DNA from: Deltaproteobacteria bacterium
GTDB lineage: Bacteria; Desulfobacterota; JADFVX01
Length of the DNA: 64,000 bases
Assembly: GCA_029860075.1 (NCBI GenBank)
Contig: JAOUBX010000004.1
Coordinates: 52,146 to 116,145 of the forward strand
Direction: 5' to 3'
The translations under genes were made by a program, and so were the position numbers. Below are positions 44,326 to 53,224 of the stretch, piece by piece. The notes below the pieces were generated by a model. It worked only from the letters and a program-made list of their open reading frames with translations. It was not told the DNA's origin and searched no databases. Every line of letters begins with the position of its first letter. Positions within the stretch are counted from its first letter, which is position 1.

Positions 44326-44841
44326 TTATTGGCGGGATGAAGATTGGGTAAACAGTCTTATACTCATGAATAAAAAAAGAAAGGATATTAATTTCAAGAG
44401 ATATAAAAAAGCAATGCTGTTATGTGAATGGTAGGCAGCAACAAGTAGATCTTTCTCATGGTTTATCATCATTTTTTGAGGATTTTTTGGGATATATATA
44501 ATAGGAAGGAAGTCACCTGCCTTAAAGGGAGCATCCTTTTCGGGTAATGTTACCTTTTCTTTTGACGTGACCATTCGGGAACCTAGCTGAACTTTCTTTT
44601 CTATTCCCTGGTAGTGAATGAGGTAATTATCTTTGATCTCCCTTCTGCCGCCGGCCTTACCCATAATTTCAGGGACGTATTCCTTAATCCTTGCTTCCCC
44701 TTTTATTGCACTGCGAGAGAAGTCCAGGCTTTCCATAAAATTAATTACAGAAGGAATAAGGAGAACAAAAGCAGCAACGAGAGCCAGGAGTCCCTTTTTT
44801 ACTTCCCCGGCAGATTTATTCCGCTTGGTCAATGGTTCCAT
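44326..44841 (-). CDS. DUF3592-like two-helix membrane protein
   Basis: 171 aa from the ATG at 44841, one base after the stop of the SDR gene (TAGCATG). Helix about 16-36, extracytoplasmic beta-rich domain with YLIHYQGIEKKVQLGS and GDFLPIIYIPKNPQKMMIN, helix about 145-165. The Y..HY.G.. and V.Y.P.NP pattern matches DUF3592 proteins of unknown function. It is probably cotranscribed with the SDR gene. Confidence 0.65.
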   Translation of the reverse strand: MEPLTKRNKSAGEVKKGLLALVAAFVLLIPSVINFMESLDFSRSAIKGEARIKEYVPEIMGKAGGRREIKDNYLIHYQGIEKKVQLGSRMVTSKEKVTLPEKDAPFKAGDFLPIIYIPKNPQKMMINHEKDLLVAAYHSHNSIAFLYLLKLISFLFLFMSIRLFTQSSSRQ

Positions 44842-44842
44842 G

Positions 44843-45502
44843 CTACCAGGGGAGCTCCTCGCCATTAGCATGCCAGAAAGTGCCGCTCTTTTTAAGGCCC
44901 AGGGCTTCAATCCGGTTGATAAGACCTCTTACCGACTCGACGGGAGATATTCCCTGCCCTCCCGTCATCTTAGTTGCTACCATGCCGGGGTGGAGTATTC
45001 CAACGGAAATACTTTTTTTATAAAGGTCCCTGGCCAGATTCATGGCGGCCATGTTAAGGGCAGCCTTCGACATCCTGTACCCATAGTAAGCACCTGAAGA
45101 GTTATCAGCTATAGAGCCCATCCTGCTTGTAATAACGATCAATTTGGAACCTTTTTTGAGATTAGGAAGCAGCGCCGAGCTTACCCGGAGCGGACCAAGG
45201 GCATTGACATCGAACTGGCTTTTCATACTTTCAAAATCGAGTTTATCAAGACTGTCGCTTTGCAGAATGCCCGCATTATTGATCAAAATATCGATTCGCC
45301 TGCCACTTAATTTTTTAGCCAGTGACTTTACAGAGGAATCATCCCTCACGTCAATACCGGAAATGACGCCTACATGAAGTTCATCAAGCCCGGGCGATGA
45401 ATTCCGGCATACTGCAATTACCTGATCTCCCCTTTCCGAAAATTGACGGCTCAGTTCAAGGCCTATTCCACGGTTGGCGCCGGTAATTAAAACATTTAAC
45501 AT
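44843..45502 (-). CDS. Short-chain dehydrogenase/reductase
   Basis: 219 aa Rossmann-fold oxidoreductase. NAD(P)-binding TGANRGIGLE at residue 7, NNAG near 75, catalytic Ser in VITSRMGS and YxxxK in YGYRMSK near 140. Close in style to CsgA/sniffer-type carbonyl reductases (ITGANRGIGLEL start, YRMSKAALNMA). Substrate unknown. First gene of a two-gene unit with the DUF3592 protein. Confidence 0.88.
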   Translation of the reverse strand: MLNVLITGANRGIGLELSRQFSERGDQVIAVCRNSSPGLDELHVGVISGIDVRDDSSVKSLAKKLSGRRIDILINNAGILQSDSLDKLDFESMKSQFDVNALGPLRVSSALLPNLKKGSKLIVITSRMGSIADNSSGAYYGYRMSKAALNMAAMNLARDLYKKSISVGILHPGMVATKMTGGQGISPVESVRGLINRIEALGLKKSGTFWHANGEELPW

Positions 45503-45711
45503 AGTAGATTTTTCCTTTTAATCAAAATGTTTTTATGATTAAAAAACAGTAAAGGCGATTCAATTTTTTTCCCTGCTACGGCTAATGTTAGCCTTCAGCT
45601 CTTCTAATGTCAAAAGGAGATATTTTTTTGCAACCGATTTATCTGCCAATCATCCTTTTATGACAAGCAAGCAAAAAAAAAATATAAATTATAAGGAGCA
45701 GATGAAAAGAT

Positions 45712-45888
45712 ATGACTATTACATGGACCCCTGATGCGGAAGAACTTATTAATAAAGCCCCCCTGTTTATAAGACCCATGGTAAAAAAGAAAATAGAAAA
45801 AATTGCCGGGGAGAAAGGTTTTACGACAATAGAAGTCGACCTGGTTAAAGAAATAAAAGCAGCAATGATGGAAAAGAGTCAACACTAA
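45712..45888 (+). CDS. PCP_red-domain mini-protein
   Basis: 58 aa: begins TITWTPDAEELINKAPLFIR and continues PMVKKKIEKIAGEKGFTTIE. The WTPDAE...L..AP.F.R....+.IE..A pattern matches the PCP_red (light-independent protochlorophyllide reductase-like) module, which also occurs alone or in other proteins of non-photosynthetic bacteria. AAGGAG lies 13 nt upstream, rather far; a competing ATG at 45702 stops after ten codons. It precedes the CcmI-like gene by 18 nt and is probably in one operon with it. Confidence 0.75.
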   Translation: MTITWTPDAEELINKAPLFIRPMVKKKIEKIAGEKGFTTIEVDLVKEIKAAMMEKSQH

Positions 45889-45906
45889 AATAACAAGGAG
45901 ATTTAA

Positions 45907-46308
45907 ATGCGAACTTTACTGATAGCACTAGTACTATTTTCAGCAGCGCCGGTTATGGCTGCAAATGATCTGAGAGGAAATGTAACGATTACTCCCGCCC
46001 TTTTAAAAAAGGTTTCCCCCACTGATACGCTTTTTATTTTTGCCCAGGCCGCCCGGGGGCCGAAGATGCCTCTTGCTATTGTACGCCTTCAGGCAAAAGA
46101 CCTCCCTGCATCATTTACTCTCAATGATTCCATGGCAATGGCGCCTGCCTTCAGGCTTTCCAACTTTAAGCAAGTCAATGTTATAGCGAGGGTCTCAAAA
46201 TCAGGAAAGGCCGTGCCTTCCATTGGAGATTTACAGGGAATTGTAAAGGCTGTTAGCGTAGGCACATCAAAAAAAATAGCTGTCCAAATCAATGAAATTA
46301 TAAAATAG
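45907..46308 (+). CDS. Stand-alone CcmI C-terminal-domain-like secreted protein
   Basis: 133 aa; signal peptide RTLLIALVLFSAAPVMA. The mature part (LRGNVTITPALLKKVSPTDT, LFIFAQAARGPKMPLAIVRL, DDSMAM-like NDSMAMAPAFRLSNF, VIARVSKSGKAVPSIGDLQG) closely follows the C-terminal domain of CcmI/CycH, which binds apocytochrome c during heme attachment. Here the membrane and TPR parts are absent. In a cytochrome-rich organism it may chaperone apocytochromes (inference). AAGGAG precedes the ATG. Confidence 0.75.
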   Translation: MRTLLIALVLFSAAPVMAANDLRGNVTITPALLKKVSPTDTLFIFAQAARGPKMPLAIVRLQAKDLPASFTLNDSMAMAPAFRLSNFKQVNVIARVSKSGKAVPSIGDLQGIVKAVSVGTSKKIAVQINEIIK

Positions 46309-46325
46309 AAAAGGACTCTCCATTC

Positions 46326-47096
46326 ATGCTTGTTCTCCTCTCCCCTGCCAAAACCCTTAACTTCGAAAAGGAAAGAACCTTCAAAAACTATACATTGCCT
46401 CTCTTTCTCCATAAGTCAGCACTCCTTATTGAGAAATTGAGGGAGATGACTCCCGACGATATTTCATCCCTAATGAAGCTTGGCGAAAAACTGGCTGACC
46501 TCAATTACGAACGATTCCAGGACTGGTCTATACCCTTTACTCCTGAAAATGCAAAGGCTGCCATTATGGCCTTTACAGGAGATGTCTATGAAGGCCTTAA
46601 TGCCAGGGAATTTAACGATGAAGATTTTGACTTTACTCAAAACCACCTTCGAATCCTTTCGGGTCTTTATGGAATTCTAAAGCCACTTGACCTGATCCAG
46701 CCCTATCGTCTCGAAATAGGACTATCTCTGTGCACATTTGCGGGGAAAAATCTCTACAGCTTCTGGGGCAATACAATAACCGATGCAATTAATGATTCTG
46801 TAAAAGGCGAGGAAGAACCTGTCCTTATAAACCTTGCATCGCAGGAGTATTTTAAAGCTGTAAACAAGAATGCGCTCAGGGCCAGGTTGATTACTCCCGT
46901 TTTCAAGGAACTAAGGGATGGAAAATACAGGATAATTTCCTTTTCAGCCAAAAAGGCACGCGGTCTTATGGCAAACTATATCATCAAGAACCGCTTAACT
47001 GATGCAGATCATATAAAATCATTCCATGCCGGTAGCTACTCCTTTAAAGAATCAATCTCTTCGGGTGATGAATGGATTTTTACAAGGGAAAGATAG
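46326..47096 (+). CDS. yaaA: Peroxide stress protein YaaA (DUF328)
   Basis: 256 aa. Characteristic start MLVLLSPAKTLNFE, middle FTGDVYEGLNA and RILSGLYGILKPLDLIQPYR, and end ARGLMANYIIKN...FHAGSYSFKES. YaaA lowers damage from free iron and peroxide and binds DNA. It directly follows the CcmI-like gene (17 nt) and precedes the Fur-regulated iron cluster, which fits its iron-related role. Confidence 0.95.
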   Translation: MLVLLSPAKTLNFEKERTFKNYTLPLFLHKSALLIEKLREMTPDDISSLMKLGEKLADLNYERFQDWSIPFTPENAKAAIMAFTGDVYEGLNAREFNDEDFDFTQNHLRILSGLYGILKPLDLIQPYRLEIGLSLCTFAGKNLYSFWGNTITDAINDSVKGEEEPVLINLASQEYFKAVNKNALRARLITPVFKELRDGKYRIISFSAKKARGLMANYIIKNRLTDADHIKSFHAGSYSFKESISSGDEWIFTRER

Positions 47097-47140
47097 ATAA
47101 GCCTCTTTTCCCGTCACCTCAAGCCACATAAAAAAATATC

Positions 47141-47190
47141 TTGACATACAAACCATGAAAAGATATTCTTATTGAAATTGAATTTCAATA
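47141..47190 (+). promoter_or_regulatory. Promoter and Fur-type box of the iron-permease operon
   Basis: TTGACA (47141-47146), 17 nt, TATTCT (47164-47169). Immediately downstream, over the predicted start, is a perfect palindrome with arms TATTGAAATT and AATTTCAATA around one G (47170-47190), resembling Fur boxes. Iron-bound Fur would block transcription here. Confidence 0.75.
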
Positions 47191-47227
47191 TCCCTTAAAC
47201 CAAAAAATTTTTATGGGAGTACTGATA

Positions 47228-48451
47228 ATGAATATCAAATTCACAGCACTAATTTTATTCTTTCTCCTGGCGCCATCTTTCTCCTTGGCCGACACCATAG
47301 AAAAAAAAGACTGGAATGGTGTCGCAAATCAGATTGAAGCCAAACTGTATGAGGCAAAAACAGTCTATGAGCAGGGAGATCACCGCAGCGCCAAAAGAAA
47401 AGTCAGTGACGCCTATTTTGATCTCTTTGAGGGGCTTGGAATGGAAAGTGCCGTGAGCCTGTATATTTCAGAAGAACGTACCTACCAGTTGGAGTCCTTA
47501 TTCGGTTCGCTTAGAAGGGGCATCGACAGAGGCCTCCACTCTTCCCAAATAAAAGATATGATAGTCGAGGGAATGAGGCAGATTTACGAGAGTGCTGCTT
47601 ACCTCAATGAAAAAACGGGAAAAGATACCCCGAATTATTCACCCCTTTCAAGCTTTGTCGACTCATTCATTATCATCGTAAGAGAAGGTTTTGAAGCCAT
47701 CCTCATTATAAGCGCACTCATCGCCTATCTTGTCAGATCGGGGCATAAAGAGAAAGTTAACAGGATATATCTCGGGGCTGTCAGTGCACTTGTGGCCAGT
47801 GTTATTACTGCAATCGTACTGAATAGCGCTTTTTCCCTTTCCGGCGAGGCGAGAGAAGGTATGGAAGGTATAACCATGCTTATAGCAACGGCTTTGCTCT
47901 TCTATGTAAGCTATTGGCTAATCAGCAAAGCCGAATCGACGAGGTGGCAGTCCTTTATTAAAGACAAGGTTGAAGACTCTTTAAGTAAAAACAGTCTCTT
48001 TGCTCTTGGCGCCACGGCATTTCTGGCTGTCTACCGCGAAGGGGCGGAGACGATCATCTTCTACCAGGCCCTACTTTCCGGCGCCGGAGAAGAAGGTAAA
48101 GCAAACGTTTACTACGGCTTCATTGCAGGTTCAATTGTCCTCGTGCTTATCTACTATATATTTAAATACACGACCGTAAGAATTCCCATGGGTCCTTTCT
48201 TTGCCGTAACGAGCGCCCTCCTTTATTATCTGGCATTCAGCTTTGCAGGAAAAGGAGTGCTGGAGTTGCAGGAAGCAGGGTGGATTTCAGACAGGGCGGT
48301 AAACTTTCCGACCATTCATCTGCTTGGCATCTACCCTTCGCTGGAAGGTCTTACCCTGCAGGGAATTCTGCTCATGGCTGCGATCATTGCAGGATTAACA
48401 AAATTTTTCCTTTCACAGAAAGAGAAGAGAATGCTTGCGGGTAATGGGTGA
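47228..48451 (+). CDS. FTR1-family high-affinity iron permease with periplasmic N-terminal domain
   Basis: 407 aa from the ATG at 47228 (GGGAG eight bases upstream; ATG at 47213 is an alternative). Signal peptide to about residue 21, then a helical periplasmic domain (25-140) homologous to the separate protein at 50068. The FTR1 membrane domain has the iron-binding REGxE motifs at 152-156 (REGFE) and 270-274 (REGAE), with a third REGME at 209-213. It imports iron after redox change, as in FetM/FtrC systems. First gene of a Fur-boxed cluster. Confidence 0.93.
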   Translation: MNIKFTALILFFLLAPSFSLADTIEKKDWNGVANQIEAKLYEAKTVYEQGDHRSAKRKVSDAYFDLFEGLGMESAVSLYISEERTYQLESLFGSLRRGIDRGLHSSQIKDMIVEGMRQIYESAAYLNEKTGKDTPNYSPLSSFVDSFIIIVREGFEAILIISALIAYLVRSGHKEKVNRIYLGAVSALVASVITAIVLNSAFSLSGEAREGMEGITMLIATALLFYVSYWLISKAESTRWQSFIKDKVEDSLSKNSLFALGATAFLAVYREGAETIIFYQALLSGAGEEGKANVYYGFIAGSIVLVLIYYIFKYTTVRIPMGPFFAVTSALLYYLAFSFAGKGVLELQEAGWISDRAVNFPTIHLLGIYPSLEGLTLQGILLMAAIIAGLTKFFLSQKEKRMLAGNG

Positions 48452-48506
48452 GTAAGGAAAGCGCCGGAAAAAGTGACGGCAGATATATTGAACAGAGCGC
48501 AATATA

Positions 48507-48565
48507 GATTGCTTCCCTCGTAATGACAAAAAAGAGAGCCTCTTTGCGTGCGAAGCGAAGCAATC
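48507..48565. repeat. Degenerate palindromic repeat related to the 83-bp family
   Basis: GATTGCTTC...GAAGCAATC inverted ends around CCCTCGTAATGAC and TCTTTGCG, in the gap between the permease and the ferredoxin gene. Confidence 0.5.
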
Positions 48566-48584
48566 CATCAGGAGAAGTGCAAAT

Positions 48585-49994
48585 ATGGAACATATTAAGA
48601 TAGATAAATTAGGGCGATTTGGTTCTGGGAATTCATCGCCATTGGCCCTTGTTAATGATGAAGAAAAAAGAGGCCCCATTGAAAAAGGTCTCGAAAAATT
48701 TCTCGTGAAAAACAGGGACAAATTCGCTTACATTCACTTTGCCATGTTTATTGTTTTTCTTCTCTTCTACCTTGTGCCGCCCTTTCTGCCTCTTCCGGCA
48801 GAAGATGCCACACCGCTTGACAATTACTTCCTTTTTGTCAAATTTGCCGTATGGGGGCTCTGGTTTCCCCTCCTCCTTTTATCAATCATTTTTTTCGGCA
48901 GGGCATGGTGCGGTATCTTCTGCCCCCAGGGAGCAGCCGGTGAATATTTCAACAAAAGGAACGGGAAAAGCAGGTCCCTGCCAAAATGGATCAAGTGGGA
49001 AGGGACGCCCATTGCCAGTTTTATTATTATTACCATACTGGGACAGACTATCGGCGTAAGAGACTACCCCAAGCCCATGCTTCTCCTTTTCGGTGGAACA
49101 ACCGTCATTGCTGCCTTTATAGGCTACCGTTATACAAAAGGGTTCAGGGGCTGGTGCAGGCACCTTTGTCCCGTCGGGATTCTTCTCGGCATTTTTTCGA
49201 GACTTGGCATGGTAGAGATTAAAAAAGGGGACTTGGGCGGCCTTAAAACGGCATGCCCCACCTACATCAATCTTTCAACAAAAAGCAGCGCAAGGCACTG
49301 TATCGAGTGCATGCGATGCGTTAATCCGGAATCGAAGGGGACATTGCATTTCAAGCTGAGAAGTCCGGGAAAAGAAATAGAACAAATTAGAAGCTATGAA
49401 CCCCATATCTACGAAGTTGCCTTTCTCTTCCTCGCAACAGGGCTCGCCCTGGGGGGCTTTTACTGGATAACAAGTCCTCTTTTTGTACAATTCAAAGGTT
49501 TCATGGGCGGACTTATGCTCCAGACCGGCCTTGTCTCCTTAATCGGCCAAAATCCTCCCTGGTGGTTAGGAGTCAATTATCCTGAAGCGGGAGACGTTTT
49601 TAACTGGCTCGATGTTATTGCCATTTCATCGTTTATGATCCTCTTTATGATCATTACAGGGCTCGCCCTCTTCATGCTTACCACCTTGTCGTCTCTCTTA
49701 ATGGAAGAGAAGGGGAAGACCGTCATGGAGAAAGTCACCATACTGGGATATGCCTATGCACCTGTTGCCCTGCTCTCTCTCATACTCGGTCTCGGTGCAG
49801 AGCTTTTTGCACTAATGGAAGTTTTTAATGTAAGTTCAGGATTTGTAAGGAATATCAGGATTTCAATCCTCACAGTAGCAGTCACCTGGAGTATATACCT
49901 CCATTACAAACTGACAGGAAAAAGGATATTACCAACCCTGCCTAATTCTGTTGGAGCCCTGCTTGTCATGGGCGCATGGTATCCCGTAATCTAG
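48585..49994 (+). CDS. NapH/FtrD-like polyferredoxin membrane protein
   Basis: 469 aa with about ten helices. Two NapH-type cysteine pairs (RAWCGIFCPQGA, RGWCRHLCPVGI) and one [4Fe-4S] cluster set (ACPTY...HCIECMRCVNP). The second ferredoxin motif seen in NapH is missing. Its position between an FTR1 permease and an FTR1-type periplasmic protein matches FtrD of FtrABCD/FetMP-type iron import, where it is thought to provide electrons from the quinone pool. AGGAG lies upstream of the ATG. Confidence 0.85.
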   Translation: MEHIKIDKLGRFGSGNSSPLALVNDEEKRGPIEKGLEKFLVKNRDKFAYIHFAMFIVFLLFYLVPPFLPLPAEDATPLDNYFLFVKFAVWGLWFPLLLLSIIFFGRAWCGIFCPQGAAGEYFNKRNGKSRSLPKWIKWEGTPIASFIIITILGQTIGVRDYPKPMLLLFGGTTVIAAFIGYRYTKGFRGWCRHLCPVGILLGIFSRLGMVEIKKGDLGGLKTACPTYINLSTKSSARHCIECMRCVNPESKGTLHFKLRSPGKEIEQIRSYEPHIYEVAFLFLATGLALGGFYWITSPLFVQFKGFMGGLMLQTGLVSLIGQNPPWWLGVNYPEAGDVFNWLDVIAISSFMILFMIITGLALFMLTTLSSLLMEEKGKTVMEKVTILGYAYAPVALLSLILGLGAELFALMEVFNVSSGFVRNIRISILTVAVTWSIYLHYKLTGKRILPTLPNSVGALLVMGAWYPVI

Positions 49995-50033
49995 GAAGCT
50001 GATTCATAGAGTTAATAAAAAAATTTATCACTA

Positions 50034-50054
50034 TTTTGAAATTGAATATCATTT
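50034..50054 (+). promoter_or_regulatory. Second Fur-type box
   Basis: TTTTGAAATT, G, AATATCATTT: an imperfect copy of the palindrome at 47170-47190, 14 nt before the ATG at 50068 and overlapping the ribosome-binding region. No clear -35/-10 pair was found. Confidence 0.55.
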
Positions 50055-50067
50055 GCAGGAGGAAAAT

Positions 50068-50508
50068 ATGAACATGAAAAAAAGAAAGAAGACCATCACT
50101 ACCCTACTTTGTCTCGTCACCCTCTTTTATTCCAGCCCCGGCTTGGCAGGGAGCAACCCGGAAAATTGGACTGGCGCTGCAACGACCATAGAAAAAGCGT
50201 TAAAGGGTGCCCTTACAACTTTCCGTGAGGGTAAAAGTGAGGAAGCAACAGAAATGGTGGCAGATGCCTATTTCGCGATATTTGAAAGCGAAAAGGCGAA
50301 TATGGAAATTGCTGTAAGGCGCTTTATATCCTTCAAGGTGGCAATAAAGATTGAAAAGAATTTTAACAAACTCCGTAAGGCCATGCACGGAAAAGAGGAT
50401 ATAAAAGACATTGAAGCACGTACAGCCACCCTTATCGCCGACGTAAAGGAAGCTGCACTTAAACTGGATAGAAAGGGGGTGGGAATGAATATGAAATTTA
50501 ACCGGTAA
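50068..50508 (+). CDS. FTR1-associated periplasmic domain protein
   Basis: 146 aa from the ATG at 50068 (GGAGG six bases upstream). Signal peptide to about residue 28, then a helical domain (NWTGAATTIEKALKGALTTF, ATEMVADAYFAIFESEKANM) clearly similar to the N-terminal periplasmic domain of the permease at 47228 (DWNGVANQIEAKLYEAKTVY, VSDAYFDLFEGLGMESA). Probably an iron-binding or partner-binding helper, duplicated from the permease. Confidence 0.75.
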   Translation: MNMKKRKKTITTLLCLVTLFYSSPGLAGSNPENWTGAATTIEKALKGALTTFREGKSEEATEMVADAYFAIFESEKANMEIAVRRFISFKVAIKIEKNFNKLRKAMHGKEDIKDIEARTATLIADVKEAALKLDRKGVGMNMKFNR

Positions 50509-50670
50509 AAACAGATATTTTCGGACACCGGCTAAAAGCCGAAAGAGATCTGATAACATACTTAAAATAAATTACACCGCAGCAAGCTGCCGGGGTATAA
50601 GCGCCATGTCAGCGTTAAAACTCTATAGCAGTAAACTTCAGGTAAAGCACCCACTAGGAGTCATAATCAA

Positions 50671-51852
50671 ATGAAATCAAGAAAAGCAATATTATCTATT
50701 ACCCTATATCTCGTCACCCTGTTTTTATTTACCCTGCCCTTTACGGCAGCAGCAAGCAGCATGACACTGGAGGAACTTTCCTCTCGCGTAAAACAGCAGG
50801 AAAGAGAAATTGATCAACTCAAAAATCAAATGGATGCAACAGCTGATATGGTTGATGCAGGTGCCGGCAGAGGCAGTTCCAACAAAACGACACTCGGTGG
50901 TTACGGAGAACTTCATTACAATAATCTGGATGTTGAAGATGATGCCGATAAAAAAGAATTAGATTTTCACCGTTTTGTTCTTTTTATCGGTCATCGCTAC
51001 TCGGAAAAAATCAAACTCTTCACTGAATTTGAGTTGGAGCATGCACTTGCCAGTAAGGCTCATAAGGGTGAAGTTGAACTGGAGCAGGCTTATATCGATA
51101 TGGAATACGTCGATAACCATACTCTCCGAGCCGGTCTTTTCCTCGTTCCTGTAGGTATTTTGAATGAAACTCATGAGCCTCCTACATTTTATGGTACAGA
51201 AAGAAATCCCGTTGAGAAAAATATTGTTCCTTCTACCTGGTGGGAGGGTGGTTTTGCCCTTACAGGAAATATAGTAAAAGGGCTTAAGTATGATTTAGCG
51301 CTTACAAGCGGTCTCAATGTAGGTGCTTCACCAGCCAAAGTTCGTGATGGTCGTCAAAAGGTTGCAAAGGCCAAAGCTGAAAATGAAGCTATTACAGGTC
51401 GTATCAAGTGGCTAGGCATCCCCGGTGTAGAAGTTGCGGCAACCCTTCAACATCAGGAAGATATTACTCAAGGAGAAGCAAGCTCTTCTGCCGGAGCACT
51501 GCTTACAGAAGTTCACACTGTCATCAATAAAGGCGGCTTTGGACTTAGAGCGCTCTATGCAAAGTGGGATATTGATAATGACAGCTTTGAAACCGACGGA
51601 TATGACGAGCAGAAAGGTGGTTACCTGGAAGCCTCATATAAATTCGGCAAGCATATTGGCATTTTTGCCCGCCGCAGTGAGTGGGACAATCAAGCTGGAA
51701 ACTCTGTTGTCGATTCCGAGATGAAGCAAACAGACTTCGGTATCAACATCTGGCCTGATGAGAACGTTGTTATTAAATTTGATATACAGAACCAGGACAC
51801 TGACAGTAATGAAACAGATGGTTATAACATCGGTGTAGGTTACCAGTTTTAA
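50671..51852 (+). CDS. Outer-membrane porin with N-terminal coiled coil
   Basis: 393 aa; signal peptide to about residue 28, coiled coil (LEELSSRVKQQEREIDQLKN) at about 31-60, then a barrel of the phosphate-selective porin O/P type (LGGYGELHYNNLDVED, HRFVLFIGHRYSEKIKL) ending in Phe (YNIGVGYQF). Coupled by TAATG overlap to the FMN-binding gene, so it belongs to the iron-linked operon; it may admit iron or its chelates to the periplasm. Confidence 0.85.
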   Translation: MKSRKAILSITLYLVTLFLFTLPFTAAASSMTLEELSSRVKQQEREIDQLKNQMDATADMVDAGAGRGSSNKTTLGGYGELHYNNLDVEDDADKKELDFHRFVLFIGHRYSEKIKLFTEFELEHALASKAHKGEVELEQAYIDMEYVDNHTLRAGLFLVPVGILNETHEPPTFYGTERNPVEKNIVPSTWWEGGFALTGNIVKGLKYDLALTSGLNVGASPAKVRDGRQKVAKAKAENEAITGRIKWLGIPGVEVAATLQHQEDITQGEASSSAGALLTEVHTVINKGGFGLRALYAKWDIDNDSFETDGYDEQKGGYLEASYKFGKHIGIFARRSEWDNQAGNSVVDSEMKQTDFGINIWPDENVVIKFDIQNQDTDSNETDGYNIGVGYQF

Positions 51853-52391
51853 TGGTGCCTTGCAGAAAAACATATATTGCCCTTCTTTCGGGTTTCTTCT
51901 GCCTTATAGCCTTAACGGCTTTTGCTCAGGAAACACTTCAACCTCAGGCTAACTTTATTAAAGAAGCCTTTGACGGTGCCACAGCCCAAAGAAAAGCCAT
52001 GTGGATTACCAAAGATCTCCGCTCCGGTATCAAAAAGATACTGGGGCGTGATCTTGGTGTCTTAAGAGTTCGCTACTGGCAAAAAGGAGAGCGAACGGCC
52101 TGGATTCTTGAAGAGATTGGAAAAGAGGAACCGATTACAACAGCAGTGATTATCAATGAGGGGAAGATTGAGCAGGTAAAGGTGCTTGTCTATCGTGAAA
52201 GTCGTGGAGGAGAAGTTCAATATCCTTTTTTTACAAACCAGTTTAAAGGGCTCTTTTTAGATAAAAGGAAAGAGCTTTCCCACTCTATCGATGGAATTAC
52301 AGGGGCAACGCTTTCCGTTAGAGCCCTAAAAAAAATAGCAAAACTCGCCCTTTACCTTGATGGAGCGATAGCAGGCAGTTATGAAAAATAA
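51852..52391 (+). CDS. Periplasmic FMN-binding-domain protein
   Basis: 179 aa; signal peptide to about residue 25. FMN-binding domain with the flavinylation motif DGITGATLS (Thr153 the likely FMN-bearing residue), as in NqrC/RnfG-type modules. It starts inside the porin stop codon and overlaps the PepSY gene by 11 nt. It is expected to take electrons from an inner-membrane partner, probably the PepSY protein, and reduce an extracytoplasmic acceptor such as Fe(III) (inference). An ApbE-type flavin transferase would be needed and is not in the window. Confidence 0.87.
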   Translation: MVPCRKTYIALLSGFFCLIALTAFAQETLQPQANFIKEAFDGATAQRKAMWITKDLRSGIKKILGRDLGVLRVRYWQKGERTAWILEEIGKEEPITTAVIINEGKIEQVKVLVYRESRGGEVQYPFFTNQFKGLFLDKRKELSHSIDGITGATLSVRALKKIAKLALYLDGAIAGSYEK

Positions 52392-53142
52392 GAATAAAAG
52401 CAGATCACTCAGGATGCGTCCTCTCTTTATCTGGCATCGATACATAGGGCTCATGATTGCGCCTTTTATCCTCCTTATGCTTATAACGGCCTTTTTGCTT
52501 AATCATAGTGAGGACCTTAAACTTGCGGCAAAGCATGTAAGCTCTAAAAGCATCCTCACCTGGTACGGCATTAAGGAAGCTCCAGTCATAAAAGGGTTTA
52601 AAGTAAATGGGGAGTGGCTTTATCAGGCCGGGAGTGATCTCTATTTTGGAAAAGAGAAGCTAAAATTCGAAATCAGAAAACTTGGGGCTGCACTTCTTTT
52701 CAAGGATATTATCTTTTTAATTGATGATAATTCTCTCTTGCTTGTCAGTTTAGATGGAGAATTGATTGAGAAACTGGACGAGGTACATGGGCTGCCCGAA
52801 GGAATTGTAAAGATCGGCATCTTTGAAGATCTATATATCGCAGTTAAGGGGAAGAAGGGTATCTTTAAATCGGACATGAACCTCCTTAAGTGGGACCCTC
52901 TTTCAGGGGGCAAAATCCTTTGGGCTTCACCCCGAATATTACCTGAAGATATCAGGAAAAATGTCCTCCATAATTATCGGGGCAGGGGTCCCAGCTATGA
53001 ACGATTCCTGCTCGATCTGCACAGCGGTCGATTTATGGGTAAATGGGGCGTATTCATTATGGATACCTTTGCAGCCCTCTTTCTCCTCCTTTCCCTCTTT
53101 GGTATCTGTATATGGGCAAGAGGGATAAAAAGAAAGGCATAG
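52381..53142 (+). CDS. PepSY-associated membrane protein
   Basis: 253 aa with helices at about 21-42 and 228-247 flanking a periplasmic beta-rich domain. The start MRPLFIWHRYIGLMIAPFIL is the typical PepSY_TM first helix with a His that can bind heme. PepSY_TM proteins often act with FMN-binding proteins as ferric or flavin reductases. It overlaps the FMN-binding gene by 11 nt, supporting a two-component electron-transfer unit. Confidence 0.8.
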   Translation: MKNKNKSRSLRMRPLFIWHRYIGLMIAPFILLMLITAFLLNHSEDLKLAAKHVSSKSILTWYGIKEAPVIKGFKVNGEWLYQAGSDLYFGKEKLKFEIRKLGAALLFKDIIFLIDDNSLLLVSLDGELIEKLDEVHGLPEGIVKIGIFEDLYIAVKGKKGIFKSDMNLLKWDPLSGGKILWASPRILPEDIRKNVLHNYRGRGPSYERFLLDLHSGRFMGKWGVFIMDTFAALFLLLSLFGICIWARGIKRKA

Positions 53143-53224
53143 CGTAATCGCCATTTTCAGCAATCTTTATCAATACTTAAGAAACTAATATAAACCATTA
53201 AATTAAGTAAAAAGGAGATAAAAA

